A stretch of 64,000 bases of DNA. It comes from Aeromicrobium sp. Root236 (GTDB lineage: Bacteria; Actinomycetota; Actinomycetes; Propionibacteriales; Nocardioidaceae). Under the pieces are notes generated by a model. The model saw only the letters and a program-made list of their open reading frames with translations. It was not told where the DNA came from and searched no databases. The stretch is taken from assembly GCF_001428805.1 (NCBI RefSeq), contig NZ_LMIS01000001.1, positions 1 to 64,000 of the forward strand, in the 5' to 3' direction. Shown here in pieces: positions 34,100 through 45,164 of the stretch (position 1 is its first letter; every line of letters begins with the position of its first letter). The translations under genes and the position numbers were made by a program.

Positions 34100-34621
34100 A
34101 TGGAAAAGGTTGTCGTCGCAATTCTCACCTTCATTGCAGCGACGCTCCCGGTTGTCGTGGCCTTGCTCTCGCGCAACCGCGATCTTGCCTATATGAGAGA
34201 GCAAGCGGCCACGTTCAAAGAACTTCCCAAAGGCAAGGCGAAGGAAATTCTCCGCTCGGAAATCATCCGCAGCGCTGAGTGGTACGAAGTCGACAGAAAC
34301 CACGAGTGGCGGCGCGACACCCTCCGCAAAACCGGACTTTTCTACCTCGCTGCTTGGTCACTGATCGCGCTTGCGGGCGCTGTGGACTACTACAAGTTGG
34401 ACGGTGCCAACCCGCTGAGTCACGGAACCTACCTCCAAGTCAGAAGCATTCTGCTGATGTGTGCTCTGATTTCCTTCGTTTTGGCGCTAGCCCTGTTGGC
34501 GATGTTCTACGTGGATTTTGTGAAGGACATGAACGGGCGACGGTTGGAGCGTAAGGCGCGCAAAGCCGAGAAGGCCGCTAAGTCACCGGAGTTGGACGAT
34601 CCGCAAGAAACCCAGGGCTGA
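34100..34621 (+). CDS. Three-helix membrane protein on inserted element
   Basis: A 173-residue protein. One N-terminal helix (about 4-23), a basic cytoplasmic stretch, two helices (about 77-95 and 112-138), and a Lys/Arg-rich tail. Start ATG 34100 lies 7 nt after TAGGGT. No recognised family. Its 3' end overlaps the antisense integrase fragment by 44 nt. Confidence 0.55.
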   Translation: MEKVVVAILTFIAATLPVVVALLSRNRDLAYMREQAATFKELPKGKAKEILRSEIIRSAEWYEVDRNHEWRRDTLRKTGLFYLAAWSLIALAGAVDYYKLDGANPLSHGTYLQVRSILLMCALISFVLALALLAMFYVDFVKDMNGRRLERKARKAEKAAKSPELDDPQETQG

Positions 34622-34775
34622 GCAGGTGGACCTGTGTCTTGGGACCGACACCGCGAGCAAACGCCCGCAAGCACGACTGATCGTTAGCGAGCGTGGCAAG
34701 CGAGACATTAGGTCGCCCCATCTCTTGGTACTTCTCAACCGCGTCGGCCACGGTCGGGGTCACTCGTCTTGGCAT
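34578..34775 (-). pseudogene. Truncated tyrosine-recombinase N-terminus
   Basis: A 65-residue frame with a good start (ATG 34775, AGGAGG just upstream). Residues 7-50 resemble the SAM-like core-binding domain of tyrosine integrases (TVADAVEKYQ, then LATLANDQSCLRAFA). No catalytic domain follows; the frame ends at the neighbouring gene. It is probably the remains of the element's own integrase. Confidence 0.5.
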
Positions 34776-34896
34776 GATGCCTCCTAGGTGTTGCATGGAG
34801 CACCTGGACGCCGCCGCTGATTTTCATTGCACCAGTTAAGGAAACCGTTGAAATGACACCAATTAATCACTTCTTCGCGACCTTCGCGGTGGAGTG

Positions 34897-37034
34897 ATGG
34901 TCGAGCTCTCGACCAAGCTGGTCAACGTGATCGGCGACAAGACCACCAAGCCGCTCACCAAGGCGTTCGACATGGTCGTCGTCGAGGACCTGCTGCGGCA
35001 CTATCCGCGTCGCTACGCCGAGCTCGGCAAGCTCACGGACCTGTCCAAGCTCGAGGTCGGCCAGCACGTCACGATCATGGCGCGGGTCGCGTCGGCCAAG
35101 AACTACTCGTTCGGTCCGGGCGGCCGGCGCACGCGCACCGAGGTCGTCGTCTCGGACGGCACGGGGCACCTGACGCTGACGTTCTTCCAGCAGGCGTGGC
35201 GGCTCAAGACCATGGAGACGGAGTCGCTGGGCCTCGCGGCCGGTGTGGTCACGCTGTTCAACGGCAAGCTGCAGCTGACGCACCCGGACTGGGAGCCCCT
35301 CCAGGAGTCCGCCGACCTCATGGACAGCTCGCGGCTGGGTCGCGGTGTCATCCCGATCTACCGGGCCACTGCCGCCATGCCCTCGTGGAAGATCGAGCAC
35401 TGCGTCGCGATGTGCCTCGACGCTCTCGGTCCGCTCGACGACCCGCTGCCCGACGAGGTGCGCACGGCGCACGGGTTCTTCGACCTCAAGGGGTCGTTCG
35501 AGGCGATCCACCGGCCGCGCAACGCCAAGGACTGGCAGGGCGCTCGCGACCGGTTCCGGTTCGAGGAGGCGTTCGTCGTCCAGACGATCTTCGCCCAGCG
35601 CCGCAACGCGCTCGAGCACGAGCGAGCGGCCTCGCGACCGGTGGCGCCGGGGGGCCTGCGCGAGCGATTCGAGCAGCAGCTGCCGTTCGAGCTCACCGCC
35701 GGCCAGAAGTCCGTCATCGAGGAGATCTCGGCGGACCTCGGGCGTACGCACCCCATGCACCGGCTCCTGCAGGGTGAAGTGGGCTCCGGCAAGACCATCG
35801 TCGCGCTGCTCGCGATGCTGCAGGTCGTCGACGCGGGCGCGCAGACCGCCCTCCTGGCGCCGACCGAGGTGCTCGCCGCGCAGCACTATCGCGCCATCAC
35901 CGCGATGCTCGGTGACCTCGCCAAGGGCGGCATGTTCGGCGGCGCCGACGGAGCCACCCGCGTCCGCCTGCTGACCGGCTCGCAGGGCGCCAAGGCCCGC
36001 AAGGAGTCGTTGCTCGACGCGGCGTCAGGGGAGGCCGGCATCGTGATCGGCACGCACGCCCTGATCCAGGACCACGTGCAGTTCGCCGAGCTCGGCCTGC
36101 TGGTGGTCGACGAGCAGCACCGGTTCGGCGTCGAGCAGCGGGCCGCGCTGGTCGACCGTGCCGAGGTCACGCCCCACGTGCTCGTCATGACCGCGACGCC
36201 GATCCCGCGCACGCTCGCGATGTCGGTGTTCGGCGACCTCGAGGTGTCCACGCTCCGCGAGCTGCCGGCCGGTCGTCAGCCGATCCAGACGACGGTGGTG
36301 CCCTACAACGAACGCCCGCAGTGGCTCGAACGCGGCTGGCAGCGCGTACGCGAGGAGGTCGGCCGCGGCCGTCAGGCGTACGTCGTGGTGTCCCGCATCG
36401 GCGAGGGCGACGACGGCGGCGAGAAGGACACCACGTCGCTCCTGGAGCTGCGCGAGGAGCTCGAGGGTGGCGCCCTGCACGGCCTGCGACTCGGCAGCCT
36501 GCACGGCCGGATGGCGCCCGACGAGAAGGACGCGACGATGAACGCGTTCGCGCGCGGCGAGATCGAGGTGCTCGTGGCGACGACCGTCGTCGAGGTCGGC
36601 GTCGACGTGCCCAACGCCACCGTCATGGTCGTCATGGACGCCGACCGCTTCGGCATGTCGCAGCTGCACCAGCTACGGGGCCGCGTCGGCCGAGGATCCG
36701 AGGCGGGGCTGTGCCTGCTGGTCACCGCCTCAGAGGTCGACTCACCGGCTCGCGAGCGGCTCGACGCGGTGGCGTCCACCTCCGACGGGTTCGAGCTGTC
36801 CCGCCTCGACGTCGAGCTGCGGCGCGAGGGCGACGTCCTGGGCGCGCGACAGTCTGGCATCCGGTCGAGCCTGCGGCTGTTGTCGGTGGTCAAGGACGGC
36901 GAAGTCATCGAGGAGGCCAGGCGGGTCGCCGACGCGATCGTCGAGGGCGACCCGACGCTCGCCTCGCACCCGGGTCTGGCCGCCGCGGTGCACGAGCTCG
37001 AGCGGTCCGAGCAGGCCGACTACCTGGAGCGCAC

Positions 37035-37038
<4 letters not shown>
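34897..37038 (+). CDS. recG: ATP-dependent DNA helicase RecG
   Basis: A 713-residue RecG. It has the N-terminal wedge, Walker A (GEVGSGKT), DEQHRFG box, TATPIPRTLA and QLRGRVGRG. It regresses stalled replication forks and processes recombination intermediates. ATG 34897 was originally overlapped by the fakA TGA; GTG 34894 is an in-frame alternative. The insert has replaced its upstream region, so its expression may now depend on element sequences. Confidence 0.96.
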
Positions 37039-38055
<1,017 letters not shown>

Positions 38056-38215
38056 GGTCGAGCGAGCTCTGCGAGGGAGCGCCGAAGGCGGGTTGAGCGA
38101 TCACGCCGAAGGCGTCAGGTGACGAAACCTGGCGAGAATACTCAATGAGGCGACCGATGTGTGGTTTCGAGGCTACGGCCGCGGGCGGCCTCCGCACCTC
38201 AACCACCGAAAGGCC
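38056..38215. repeat. Intergenic REP-like region between coaD and dinB
   Basis: It holds GAGCGCCGAAGGCG and ACGCCGAAGGCG, a repeated motif, and a long imperfect hairpin (about 38161-38208) with arms TGGTTTCGAGGC and GCACCTCAACCA. This resembles dispersed intergenic repeats of Nocardioidaceae. It may also terminate coaD and dinB. Confidence 0.5.
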
Positions 38216-39400
38216 TCAGTCCGGGAGCTGGGGGACGGCGAGGTGCTCCCGCTTGCCGAGCTGGACGGCGCGACGCAGCGACTTCGAGCCGTACTTGTCG
38301 CGCACCGCGTCGATCGCCTCGTCGAGCTGCGCACCGCTCGTGACGTCGAGCGGCAGCGCCAGCTGAGCCGGGTTGTCGTCGAGCGAACCCACGGAGACCC
38401 CGATCAAGGTGAGCCCGCGCTCCTTGATCGCTCCCTCGCGTGACCTGAGCAGCAACCGGGCGACCTCGAGCACCGTCGTGTTGTGTGCGGTGGGCCGGGC
38501 CAGCGTGTGGGAGCTCGTCGACCCGGTGAAGTCGCCGAACCGCAGCCGGATCGTCACGGTGCTGCCCGTACGCCCGGCAGCGCGCATGCGTCCGGTCACG
38601 CGGTCGACGAGGGTCAGCAGCGCGAGGTCGATCTCGTCGGGGGAGTGCGGGCCACGGCCGATGGCGTGCTGGGCGCCCATCGAGCCGCGCCGCTTGCCGA
38701 CGACGACCGGTCGTGGATCACGGTTGTGCGCCAGGGCGTAGAGGTGGTGACCCGATCCGGGACCCAGCAGCTGCACGAGCTCGACCTCGTAGAGGTTGGC
38801 GACGTCGCCGACCGTGACGATGCGGGCGTCGCGGAGCTTCTGGGAGGTGACCTTGCCGACGCCCCAGAGCCGCTCCACCGGCAGCGCGTGGAGGAACTCG
38901 AGCTCCTTCTCGACGGGGACGACGAGCATGCCCTCGGGCTTGGAGACCGCGCTCGCGACCTTGGCGAGGTACTTGGTCCGGGCGACGCCGACCGAGATCG
39001 GCAGCCCGACCTTGGTGCGCACGTCGTGGCGCAGCTGTTCGGCGATCGACGACGGCAGGCCGCGGATGCGTCGCAGCCCGCCGACCTCGAGGAACGCCTC
39101 GTCGATCGACAGGCCCTCGACGACGGGAGTCGTGTCGCGGAACACGTCGAACACGTCGCGACTCGCCTGCGTGTAGGCCTTCATGCGCGGAGGCACGACG
39201 ATCGCCTCGGGGCACAGCCGTAGGGCCTGCCGCCCACCCATGGCCGTACGGACGCCGCGAGCCTTGGCCTCGTAGCTCGCCGCCAGCACGACACCGCCGC
39301 CGACGATGACCGGGCGGCCGCGTAACGAGGGATCGTCGCGCTGCTCGACCGACGCGTAGAACGCGTCGAGGTCGGCGTGCAGGACGGTACCCTCGGTCAT
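38216..39400 (-). CDS. dinB: DNA polymerase IV
   Basis: A 394-residue Y-family polymerase. Catalytic acids lie in HADLDAFYASVEQRD and SIDEAFLEV. It ends without an obvious beta-clamp motif beyond AQLALPLD near residue 350, which fits the QLxLF-type clamp peptide. A CACGAT hexamer lies 6 nt before the ATG. Confidence 0.93.
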   Translation of the reverse strand: MTEGTVLHADLDAFYASVEQRDDPSLRGRPVIVGGGVVLAASYEAKARGVRTAMGGRQALRLCPEAIVVPPRMKAYTQASRDVFDVFRDTTPVVEGLSIDEAFLEVGGLRRIRGLPSSIAEQLRHDVRTKVGLPISVGVARTKYLAKVASAVSKPEGMLVVPVEKELEFLHALPVERLWGVGKVTSQKLRDARIVTVGDVANLYEVELVQLLGPGSGHHLYALAHNRDPRPVVVGKRRGSMGAQHAIGRGPHSPDEIDLALLTLVDRVTGRMRAAGRTGSTVTIRLRFGDFTGSTSSHTLARPTAHNTTVLEVARLLLRSREGAIKERGLTLIGVSVGSLDDNPAQLALPLDVTSGAQLDEAIDAVRDKYGSKSLRRAVQLGKREHLAVPQLPD

Positions 39401-39577
39401 ACCCGCATCGTGTCATCCGTCAGGGACAAACGGACTGCGGTCCCTAGCGGCGGAGCCGCGGGAGGGAGCGCAGCGACCGAAGGGCGATTGGCCTCGGCTG
39501 GGCCCGGCGGGTTACGATTCTCTTCGGCCTGTTCGCAGGTTGAAGTTTTGTCGTGCACTTGGACAGATGGGCAAGCC

Positions 39578-40162
39578 GTGCTTTCGGGACCATTGGTTTT
39601 CGACACCCACGAGATGGGTCGCAAACCGGGCGCCGAACGTACGTTCACCCTGACGGTCCCGGCGCCGGCAGACATGGGTTACGACGTCTACAGCGTTCCC
39701 GAGGATTCCCCGATGGAGATCGAGCTCCGGCTCGAGGCCATCATGGAAGGTGTTCTGGCAACAGGCACCATCTCGGCGCGGGCCGTGGGCGAGTGTGTGC
39801 GGTGCCTGGACCCGATCGACGAAGCTGTCGTGGTGGGATTCCAGGAGTTGTACCTCTACGAGGCGCCTTCCGATCCGGAAGAGGCCGAAGAAGAGGAGTT
39901 TGTCCTCGAGGACGACCTGCTCGACCTCGAGACCGTCCTGCGGGACGCGGTGGTGCTCGCACTGCCGCACAACCCGTTGTGTGGTCCGGAGTGTCCGGGA
40001 TTGTGCCCCGAATGTGGAGCACGGCTCGCGGACGATCCAGATCACACACACGGTGAGGCGATCGACCCGAGGTGGGCATCGTTGAGCCAGCTGGCGGAGC
40101 AACCGGTCCCGCCAGCCGACCAGACAGGGTCGGACATCACGTCCGACGACAGCAAGGAGTAG
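39578..40162 (+). CDS. YceD/DUF177 family protein
   Basis: A 194-residue protein. [14 protein letters not shown] at the start and the Cys-rich [15 protein letters not shown] near residue 145 are typical of YceD, which is linked to 23S rRNA and ribosome assembly. GTG 39578 is the only sensible start in the expected position. It is 3 nt ahead of rpmF. Confidence 0.88.
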   Translation: MLSGPLVFDTHEMGRKPGAERTFTLTVPAPADMGYDVYSVPEDSPMEIELRLEAIMEGVLATGTISARAVGECVRCLDPIDEAVVVGFQELYLYEAPSDPEEAEEEEFVLEDDLLDLETVLRDAVVLALPHNPLCGPECPGLCPECGARLADDPDHTHGEAIDPRWASLSQLAEQPVPPADQTGSDITSDDSKE

Positions 40163-40165
40163 ATC

Positions 40166-40351
40166 GTGGCAGTCCCGAAGAGGAAGACATCGCGCAGCAA
40201 CACGCGCCATCGTCGTGCACAGTGGAAGACCACCAAGACCGCGATCGTCGACTGCGCGAACCCTGCGTGCGACTCGAAGGTGCAGCCGCACCACGCGTGC
40301 ACCAAGTGCGGACAGTACGGAGCTCGCGGCGAGCGTCGCCAGGTCCTCTGA
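40166..40351 (+). CDS. rpmF: 50S ribosomal protein L32
   Basis: A 61-residue L32. [21 protein letters not shown] and the Cys residues of a zinc ribbon (CANPAC, CTKC) are visible. GTG start at 40166. Confidence 0.95.
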   Translation: MAVPKRKTSRSNTRHRRAQWKTTKTAIVDCANPACDSKVQPHHACTKCGQYGARGERRQVL

Positions 40352-41070
40352 TCTCTGCAGCATTCAGTGCTGATGGGCTCCGGCAGGTTCTCGGTGTGGA
40401 GGACCTGGATGCGGAGCTCCTTCAGCATGCCCTGACGCATCGCTCGTACGCGTACGAGAACGGTGGCGTCCCCAACAACGAGCGCCTCGAGTTCCTCGGC
40501 GACTCGGTGCTGGGGCTCGTCGTCACCGACACGCTCTTCACCGAGCACCCCGAGCTTCCCGAGGGCCAGCTCGCCAAGCTCCGCGCTGCCGTCGTCAGCG
40601 CCAAGGCGCTCGCCGAGGTGGCTCGCACCCTCGGCATCGGCGACCACGTACGCCTCGGACGTGGCGAGGAAGCCACCGGCGGCCGCGACAAGGCCTCGAT
40701 CCTGTCGGACACCGTCGAGGCGCTCCTGGGCGCGATCTACGTGCAGTTCGGCATCGAACGCTCCGCCGAGGTCATCCACCGCATCTTCGACCCGGTGATC
40801 GCCGTGGCCGCCGAGCTCGGCGCCGGGCTCGACTGGAAGACGTCGCTCCAGGAGATCGCCGCCAACAACGACCTCGGTGTGCCGCACTACGTGCTCGAGG
40901 GCACCGGCCCGGATCACGACAAGTCGTTCACCGCCGAGGTGCATGTCGGCGACCGGGTCTTCGGTGGCGGCAGCGGCCGCTCCAAGAAGGAAGCCGAGCA
41001 GATGGTCGCCGAGATCGCCTGGCGAGCGATCAGTGCCGGGCTCGAGAGTTCTGTCGCCGATCACGCCTAG
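40348..41070 (+). CDS. rnc: Ribonuclease III, probable CTG start
   Basis: A 240-residue RNase III. The nuclease motif is [16 protein letters not shown], and the C-terminal dsRNA-binding domain ends in [13 protein letters not shown]. The open frame has no ATG, GTG or TTG at the expected N-terminus; the first GTG (40396) would cut the first helix. CTG 40348 overlaps the rpmF stop (CTGA), like the ATGA and GTGA overlaps elsewhere, with AGG upstream. I take CTG as start; this is inference. Confidence 0.85.
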   Translation: MISAAFSADGLRQVLGVEDLDAELLQHALTHRSYAYENGGVPNNERLEFLGDSVLGLVVTDTLFTEHPELPEGQLAKLRAAVVSAKALAEVARTLGIGDHVRLGRGEEATGGRDKASILSDTVEALLGAIYVQFGIERSAEVIHRIFDPVIAVAAELGAGLDWKTSLQEIAANNDLGVPHYVLEGTGPDHDKSFTAEVHVGDRVFGGGSGRSKKEAEQMVAEIAWRAISAGLESSVADHA

Positions 41071-41080
41071 GCTGTGATCC

Positions 41081-41932
41081 GTGCCAGAGCTGCCTGAGGT
41101 CGAGGTCGTACGCCTCGGCATCGCCGAGCACGTCGTCGGCCGCACGATCACCCACGTCGTCGTGCACGACGCCCGCTCGGTGCGCCGGCACCTCCCCGGG
41201 CCGACCGACTTCACCGACCGTCTCCAGGGTCGTACGGTCGTCGGCGCCGCACGGCGCGGCAAGTACCTCTGGATGCAGCTCGACCAGGGCGACGCCGTCC
41301 TGTGCCACCTCGGCATGAGTGGCCAGTTCCTCATCTCCGAGGCCAATGCTCCGCCGCCCCGCCATCTGCGCATCGCCCTGACCCTCGACGACGGGCGTGA
41401 GCTGCGGTTCGCCGACCAGCGCATCTTCGGCGGCATGTCGTTCAGCGAGGACGGTGCCGAGCTGCCGCCCGAGATCGCGCACATCGCCCGCGACCCGCTC
41501 GACCCCCTCTTCGACGCCGGTGAGTTCGCCACCCGCCTGCGCAAGCGCGAGACCGGCGTCAAGCGCGCGATCCTCGACCAGACCTTGATCTCCGGCGTCG
41601 GCAACATCTACGCCGACGAGTCCTTGTGGCGCACCCCGTTGCACTACGCCCGCAACACCCGGCACCTGCGCTCCCGCGAGGTCGAGGGCCTGCTGGTGCA
41701 CATCGGCGAGGTCATGCTCGAGGCGCTGGCGCAGGGCGGCACGTCGTTCGACACCCTCTACGTCAACGTCAACGGCAACAGCGGCTACTTCGAGCGCTCC
41801 CTGCAGGCCTACGGGCAGGAGGGCGAGCCGTGCCAGCGCTGCGGCACGCCGATCCGCCGCGACGCCTTCATGAATCGCTCGTCCTACTGGTGCCCGACGT
41901 GCCAGCCGAGGCCGCGCAACGGCAAGTTCTGA
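41081..41932 (+). CDS. mutM: Formamidopyrimidine-DNA glycosylase
   Basis: A 283-residue MutM/Fpg. PELPEVE carries the catalytic Pro and Glu, and the C-terminal zinc finger has four Cys (CQRC, CPTC). It removes 8-oxoguanine. GTG 41081 lies 7 nt after TAGGCT. Confidence 0.95.
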   Translation: MPELPEVEVVRLGIAEHVVGRTITHVVVHDARSVRRHLPGPTDFTDRLQGRTVVGAARRGKYLWMQLDQGDAVLCHLGMSGQFLISEANAPPPRHLRIALTLDDGRELRFADQRIFGGMSFSEDGAELPPEIAHIARDPLDPLFDAGEFATRLRKRETGVKRAILDQTLISGVGNIYADESLWRTPLHYARNTRHLRSREVEGLLVHIGEVMLEALAQGGTSFDTLYVNVNGNSGYFERSLQAYGQEGEPCQRCGTPIRRDAFMNRSSYWCPTCQPRPRNGKF

Positions 41933-41946
41933 CTACGCTGGGCCGC

Positions 41947-42423
41947 GTGAGCCTCACCTTGCAGCCGATGTCTGACGAGTACTTCGCGGCGTGGAACGAG
42001 CGCCTGATCGTGGAGTACGCGCGCGAGAAGGTCGAAGCCGGTCTCTGGCCCGAGGAGCACGCGCTCGAGCTGTCCAAGGCCGAGCAGGCCGAGAGCCTCC
42101 CAGAGGGCAGGGCGACCTCGGGCCACGACCTGTTCGTCGGCGTCGTCGACGGAGAGGTCGCGGGCAACCTCTGGCTCTACACAGACCCCAAGCAGCCCGT
42201 TCAGAGCACCTACATCTATGACATCGAGATCCTCGAGCCGCATCGCGGGCGCGGTCTCGGGCGCGCATTGCTCGAGGCAGCGGAGTCGTGGTGCGCCGAG
42301 CACGGCAGCGTCTCCGTACGCCTCAACGTGTTCGCCCCCAACACGACCGCCAGGGCACTCTACGAGTCAGCGGGCTACGCGCCGACCAGCACACACATGA
42401 TGAAGCGGATCTCGCCGGCGTGA
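41947..42423 (+). CDS. GNAT family N-acetyltransferase
   Basis: A 158-residue acetyltransferase. The acetyl-CoA loop EPHRGRGLGRALL and the ARALYESAGYAP motif are typical. GTG 41947 is 7 nt after TACGCT. It overlaps dgt by 4 nt. Substrate unknown. Confidence 0.85.
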   Translation: MSLTLQPMSDEYFAAWNERLIVEYAREKVEAGLWPEEHALELSKAEQAESLPEGRATSGHDLFVGVVDGEVAGNLWLYTDPKQPVQSTYIYDIEILEPHRGRGLGRALLEAAESWCAEHGSVSVRLNVFAPNTTARALYESAGYAPTSTHMMKRISPA

Positions 42424-43652
42424 CCGACGCACCCTACGGCGACGAGGCCCGCGCGCGTTTCGTCGACGAGCCGCCCAAGCGTTCAGGCCGTACGCCGTTC
42501 GAGCGTGACCGGGCCCGCGTGGTGCACTCGGCCGCGTTGCGCAGGCTGTCGGCCAAGACGCAGGTCATGGGCGCCGGTTTCGACGACTTCGTACGCAACC
42601 GGCTGACCCACACGCTCGAGGTCGCCCAGGTGGCGCGCGAGCTCGGCAAGGCGCTCGGCTGCGATCCCGACATCGTCGACTCGGCGGCGTTGGCGCACGA
42701 CCTCGGTCACCCGCCCTTCGGTCACAACGGTGAGGCGGCCCTCGACGAGGCGGCACAGTCGTGCGGAGGGTTCGAGGGCAACGCCCAGACGCTGCGCATC
42801 CTCAGTCGGCTCGAGTCCAAGGCGTTCGCGGGCGACGGCTCCAGCGTCGGCCTCAACCTGACGCGCGCGACGCTCTCGGCGTGCGTGAAGTATCCGTGGC
42901 TTCGTGGCGAGGCACCCGACGCCAGCGGGAAGTTCGGCGCGTACGCCGACGACGTCGCGGTCTTCGAGTGGCTGCGCGAGGGCGCACCCGCGAAGCGCCG
43001 ACCGATCGAGGCGCAGGTCATGGACCTTGCGGACGACATCGCCTACTCGGTGCACGACGTCGAGGACGGGGTCGTCGGGGGCTGGTTCGTGCTGCGCTCC
43101 GGTGAGCTCGACCGCGAGGCGATCCACGGTGTCGCACGGGACTGGTACGACCCGACCGCCTCCGACGACCGGCTCGACGCCGCGCTGGGCCGCCTCCAGG
43201 AGATGCCGGAGTGGCCGACCACGCCGTTCGACGGCAGCCGTGCCGCCCGGGCCGTCCTCAAGAGCCTCACGAGCGCGCTGATCGGCCGGTTCGCGCACGA
43301 GGCCGAGCTTGCGACCGTCGAGGCGTGGGGCGCCGGTCCGCTCATACGTTTCGCCGCCGACCTCGAGGTGCCTGATGACACGCGTGACGAGATCACGGTG
43401 CTGAAGTCGATCGCCGCGCACTACGTCATGCGCTCGGACGACCGAGCCGGGCCCTTGAGTCGCCAGCGCGAGCTGCTGCTGGCGCTCGTCGAGGTGCTCG
43501 ACAAGTCGGACGGTCAGGAGCTCGAGGCGGAGTTCGCCCTCGACTTCGCCCAGGCCGCTGACGACGCGGCCCGTCGCAGGGTCGTGATCGACCAGGTCGC
43601 CAGCCTCACGGACGCCTCCGCGCGTACGTGGGCCCTCCGCCTGCTCAATTGA
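42420..43652 (+). CDS. dgt: Deoxyguanosinetriphosphate triphosphohydrolase-like protein
   Basis: A 410-residue HD-domain protein. RRLSAKTQV, NRLTHTLEVAQVAR and AHDLGHPPFGHNGE contain the metal-binding His and Asp residues. It hydrolyses dNTPs to nucleosides and tripolyphosphate. GTG 42420 overlaps the GNAT stop (GTGA). Confidence 0.92.
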   Translation: MTDAPYGDEARARFVDEPPKRSGRTPFERDRARVVHSAALRRLSAKTQVMGAGFDDFVRNRLTHTLEVAQVARELGKALGCDPDIVDSAALAHDLGHPPFGHNGEAALDEAAQSCGGFEGNAQTLRILSRLESKAFAGDGSSVGLNLTRATLSACVKYPWLRGEAPDASGKFGAYADDVAVFEWLREGAPAKRRPIEAQVMDLADDIAYSVHDVEDGVVGGWFVLRSGELDREAIHGVARDWYDPTASDDRLDAALGRLQEMPEWPTTPFDGSRAARAVLKSLTSALIGRFAHEAELATVEAWGAGPLIRFAADLEVPDDTRDEITVLKSIAAHYVMRSDDRAGPLSRQRELLLALVEVLDKSDGQELEAEFALDFAQAADDAARRRVVIDQVASLTDASARTWALRLLN

Positions 43653-43661
43653 CCGCGTGGC

Positions 43662-45164
43662 TCAGCGTCCGACGGCCTTGAAGTCGACGTAGTGCAGGTA
43701 GTGGTCCGACAACGTGTTGTTGACCAGCTGGGAGTACGCCTCGACCGCCGCGTTGTGCCGGAACAGGTCGACGTCGATCGGCTTGCCGAGCCGTTTCGGT
43801 CCCCAGCCCGTCGCCGTGCGGAGGCCGTAGTTGGTGCGCTTGGGGGCGTGCTTGCCCGCCGAGATCCAGTTGAGCTCCTCGGCGGCGTCCTCGGCCGTCG
43901 GGAGGTTGCCGTCGCCGGTGACGAACAGGTTCGCCCAAGGGACCTTGTACTTGTTGGCCAGTGCAAGGGCGCTCTGCAGCACCTCGGCCAGCTGTTGTCG
44001 CTGCACCGCGTGACCCTGGTTCTCGTTGTGGAACGACACGGCCAGGCACCGCGTGCCCTTGAACGTGTACGCCGTCCACACCCACGGCTTGTCGTCGTCG
44101 TGCAGCTCGGTGTGGACCCGCCCCAGCCCCGAGGCGATCTGCGAGCAGCCCTTGCCGAGGTAGATCTCGCGTCCCTTCCCGCCGCCCGCGATCCGGCGAT
44201 AACCACCGGGCCTCAACGCCCGGTCCATCTCCCTCACGCTGTGGATCTCCAGCTCCTGCAGGCAGACGACAGTGGGTTTGAAGGTCAGGATCTTGGCGCC
44301 GATACGGGCGGCCCTCCGCCGAGCCGTCGCCGCACCGCGCCCGACGTGGTCGTACCCGGCGCAGTTCATCGAGAGGCTGCGCTGCGGGACCATGAAGTGA
44401 TCGCTGGAGGCCACCATCGCCAGCGCCCTGATCGGCGTGGGGCCCGGAGTGCGGGACAGCCGGAGGAGCGTGGTGGGGCCGGGGAACCCGTCGGCGTTGT
44501 CGCCGATCCAGCCCTGCGCCTCCTGGAACAGCTTCACGGCGGCCCGGTCCACCTCTGTGAAGTGTGGTCCGGGACCCAACGCGTACGGAGAAGGGATCCC
44601 CAACGCCGCGAGATGCAGCTCGAGTCTCTCGCCGAGCCAGGTCACGTGTGGCCCGCGGGCGTCCAGGAAGTACGCCGCCGGGTCCATTCGGTCCGTCGAG
44701 ATCGAGCCGGGTCGGTCCGTCAGCGTGATCCCGTCGCCTGTCACGACGATGTAGCCGAGCAGCTTCTTGCCCCACGCCTTCTCGACGGAGCGGATCGAGA
44801 CCTTGCCGCGGCGACCGTCGTGCGGCTGGTCGGTCGAGTACTCCTTGCCGCCGCCGGCACTGATCGCGACGTGGCCGGCGCGGCCGCCGACCGACTTCGC
44901 TCCCGGCCGCGGCGCGTGGAAGAGCATTGCCCCTGCGGGGACCTTGGCGGGGTCGGACGTCTTGACGACCTTGCCGTGCTCGACCGCGGCGAGCCAGAAG
45001 TTGATCGCCCACGCCCTGCCGTTGCCACCCCACCTGAACGGTCCGGTCAGCCCGAAGATCTCGGCGACCTCGGCCAGGCACATGCCGACCTCGTTGCGGT
45101 GGCCGTCGAGATGCTTCGCCCGCGCCAGCGCCTCTGACATCGTCCGTCGTGCATACGTCACCAT
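43662..45164 (-). CDS. CHAP-like/peptidoglycan-binding/EEP-phosphatase fusion protein
   Basis: A 500-residue three-domain protein. Residues 1-150 resemble an NlpC/CHAP amidase: Cys in GMCLAEV and His in GHVAISAG. Around 200-245 is a peptidoglycan-binding domain (AVKLFQEAQGWIGDN...GPTT). From about 255 an endonuclease/exonuclease/phosphatase domain shows SMNCAGYD, VCLQELE, VTGDGN and LSDHY, i.e. all catalytic blocks. No signal peptide is visible. ATG 45164 has GGAGG 4 nt upstream. The domain mix is unusual. Confidence 0.75.
   Translation of the reverse strand: MVTYARRTMSEALARAKHLDGHRNEVGMCLAEVAEIFGLTGPFRWGGNGRAWAINFWLAAVEHGKVVKTSDPAKVPAGAMLFHAPRPGAKSVGGRAGHVAISAGGGKEYSTDQPHDGRRGKVSIRSVEKAWGKKLLGYIVVTGDGITLTDRPGSISTDRMDPAAYFLDARGPHVTWLGERLELHLAALGIPSPYALGPGPHFTEVDRAAVKLFQEAQGWIGDNADGFPGPTTLLRLSRTPGPTPIRALAMVASSDHFMVPQRSLSMNCAGYDHVGRGAATARRRAARIGAKILTFKPTVVCLQELEIHSVREMDRALRPGGYRRIAGGGKGREIYLGKGCSQIASGLGRVHTELHDDDKPWVWTAYTFKGTRCLAVSFHNENQGHAVQRQQLAEVLQSALALANKYKVPWANLFVTGDGNLPTAEDAAEELNWISAGKHAPKRTNYGLRTATGWGPKRLGKPIDVDLFRHNAAVEAYSQLVNNTLSDHYLHYVDFKAVGR

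Larger units (their letters stand above)
33393..34895. mobile_element. Small inserted element between fakA-like and recG, flanked by 12-bp repeats
   Basis: The 12-bp sequence TCGCGGTGGAGT occurs at 33393-33404 and again at 34884-34895. Removing one copy and the DNA between restores a fakA TGA stop overlapping the recG ATG, a tight junction typical of this gene pair. The inserted DNA is visibly AT-richer than its surroundings and carries two unrelated membrane-protein genes and a truncated integrase. CCTAGGTGTT occurs near both ends (33433 and 34783). Repeat length and placement suggest integrase-mediated insertion. Confidence 0.75.
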
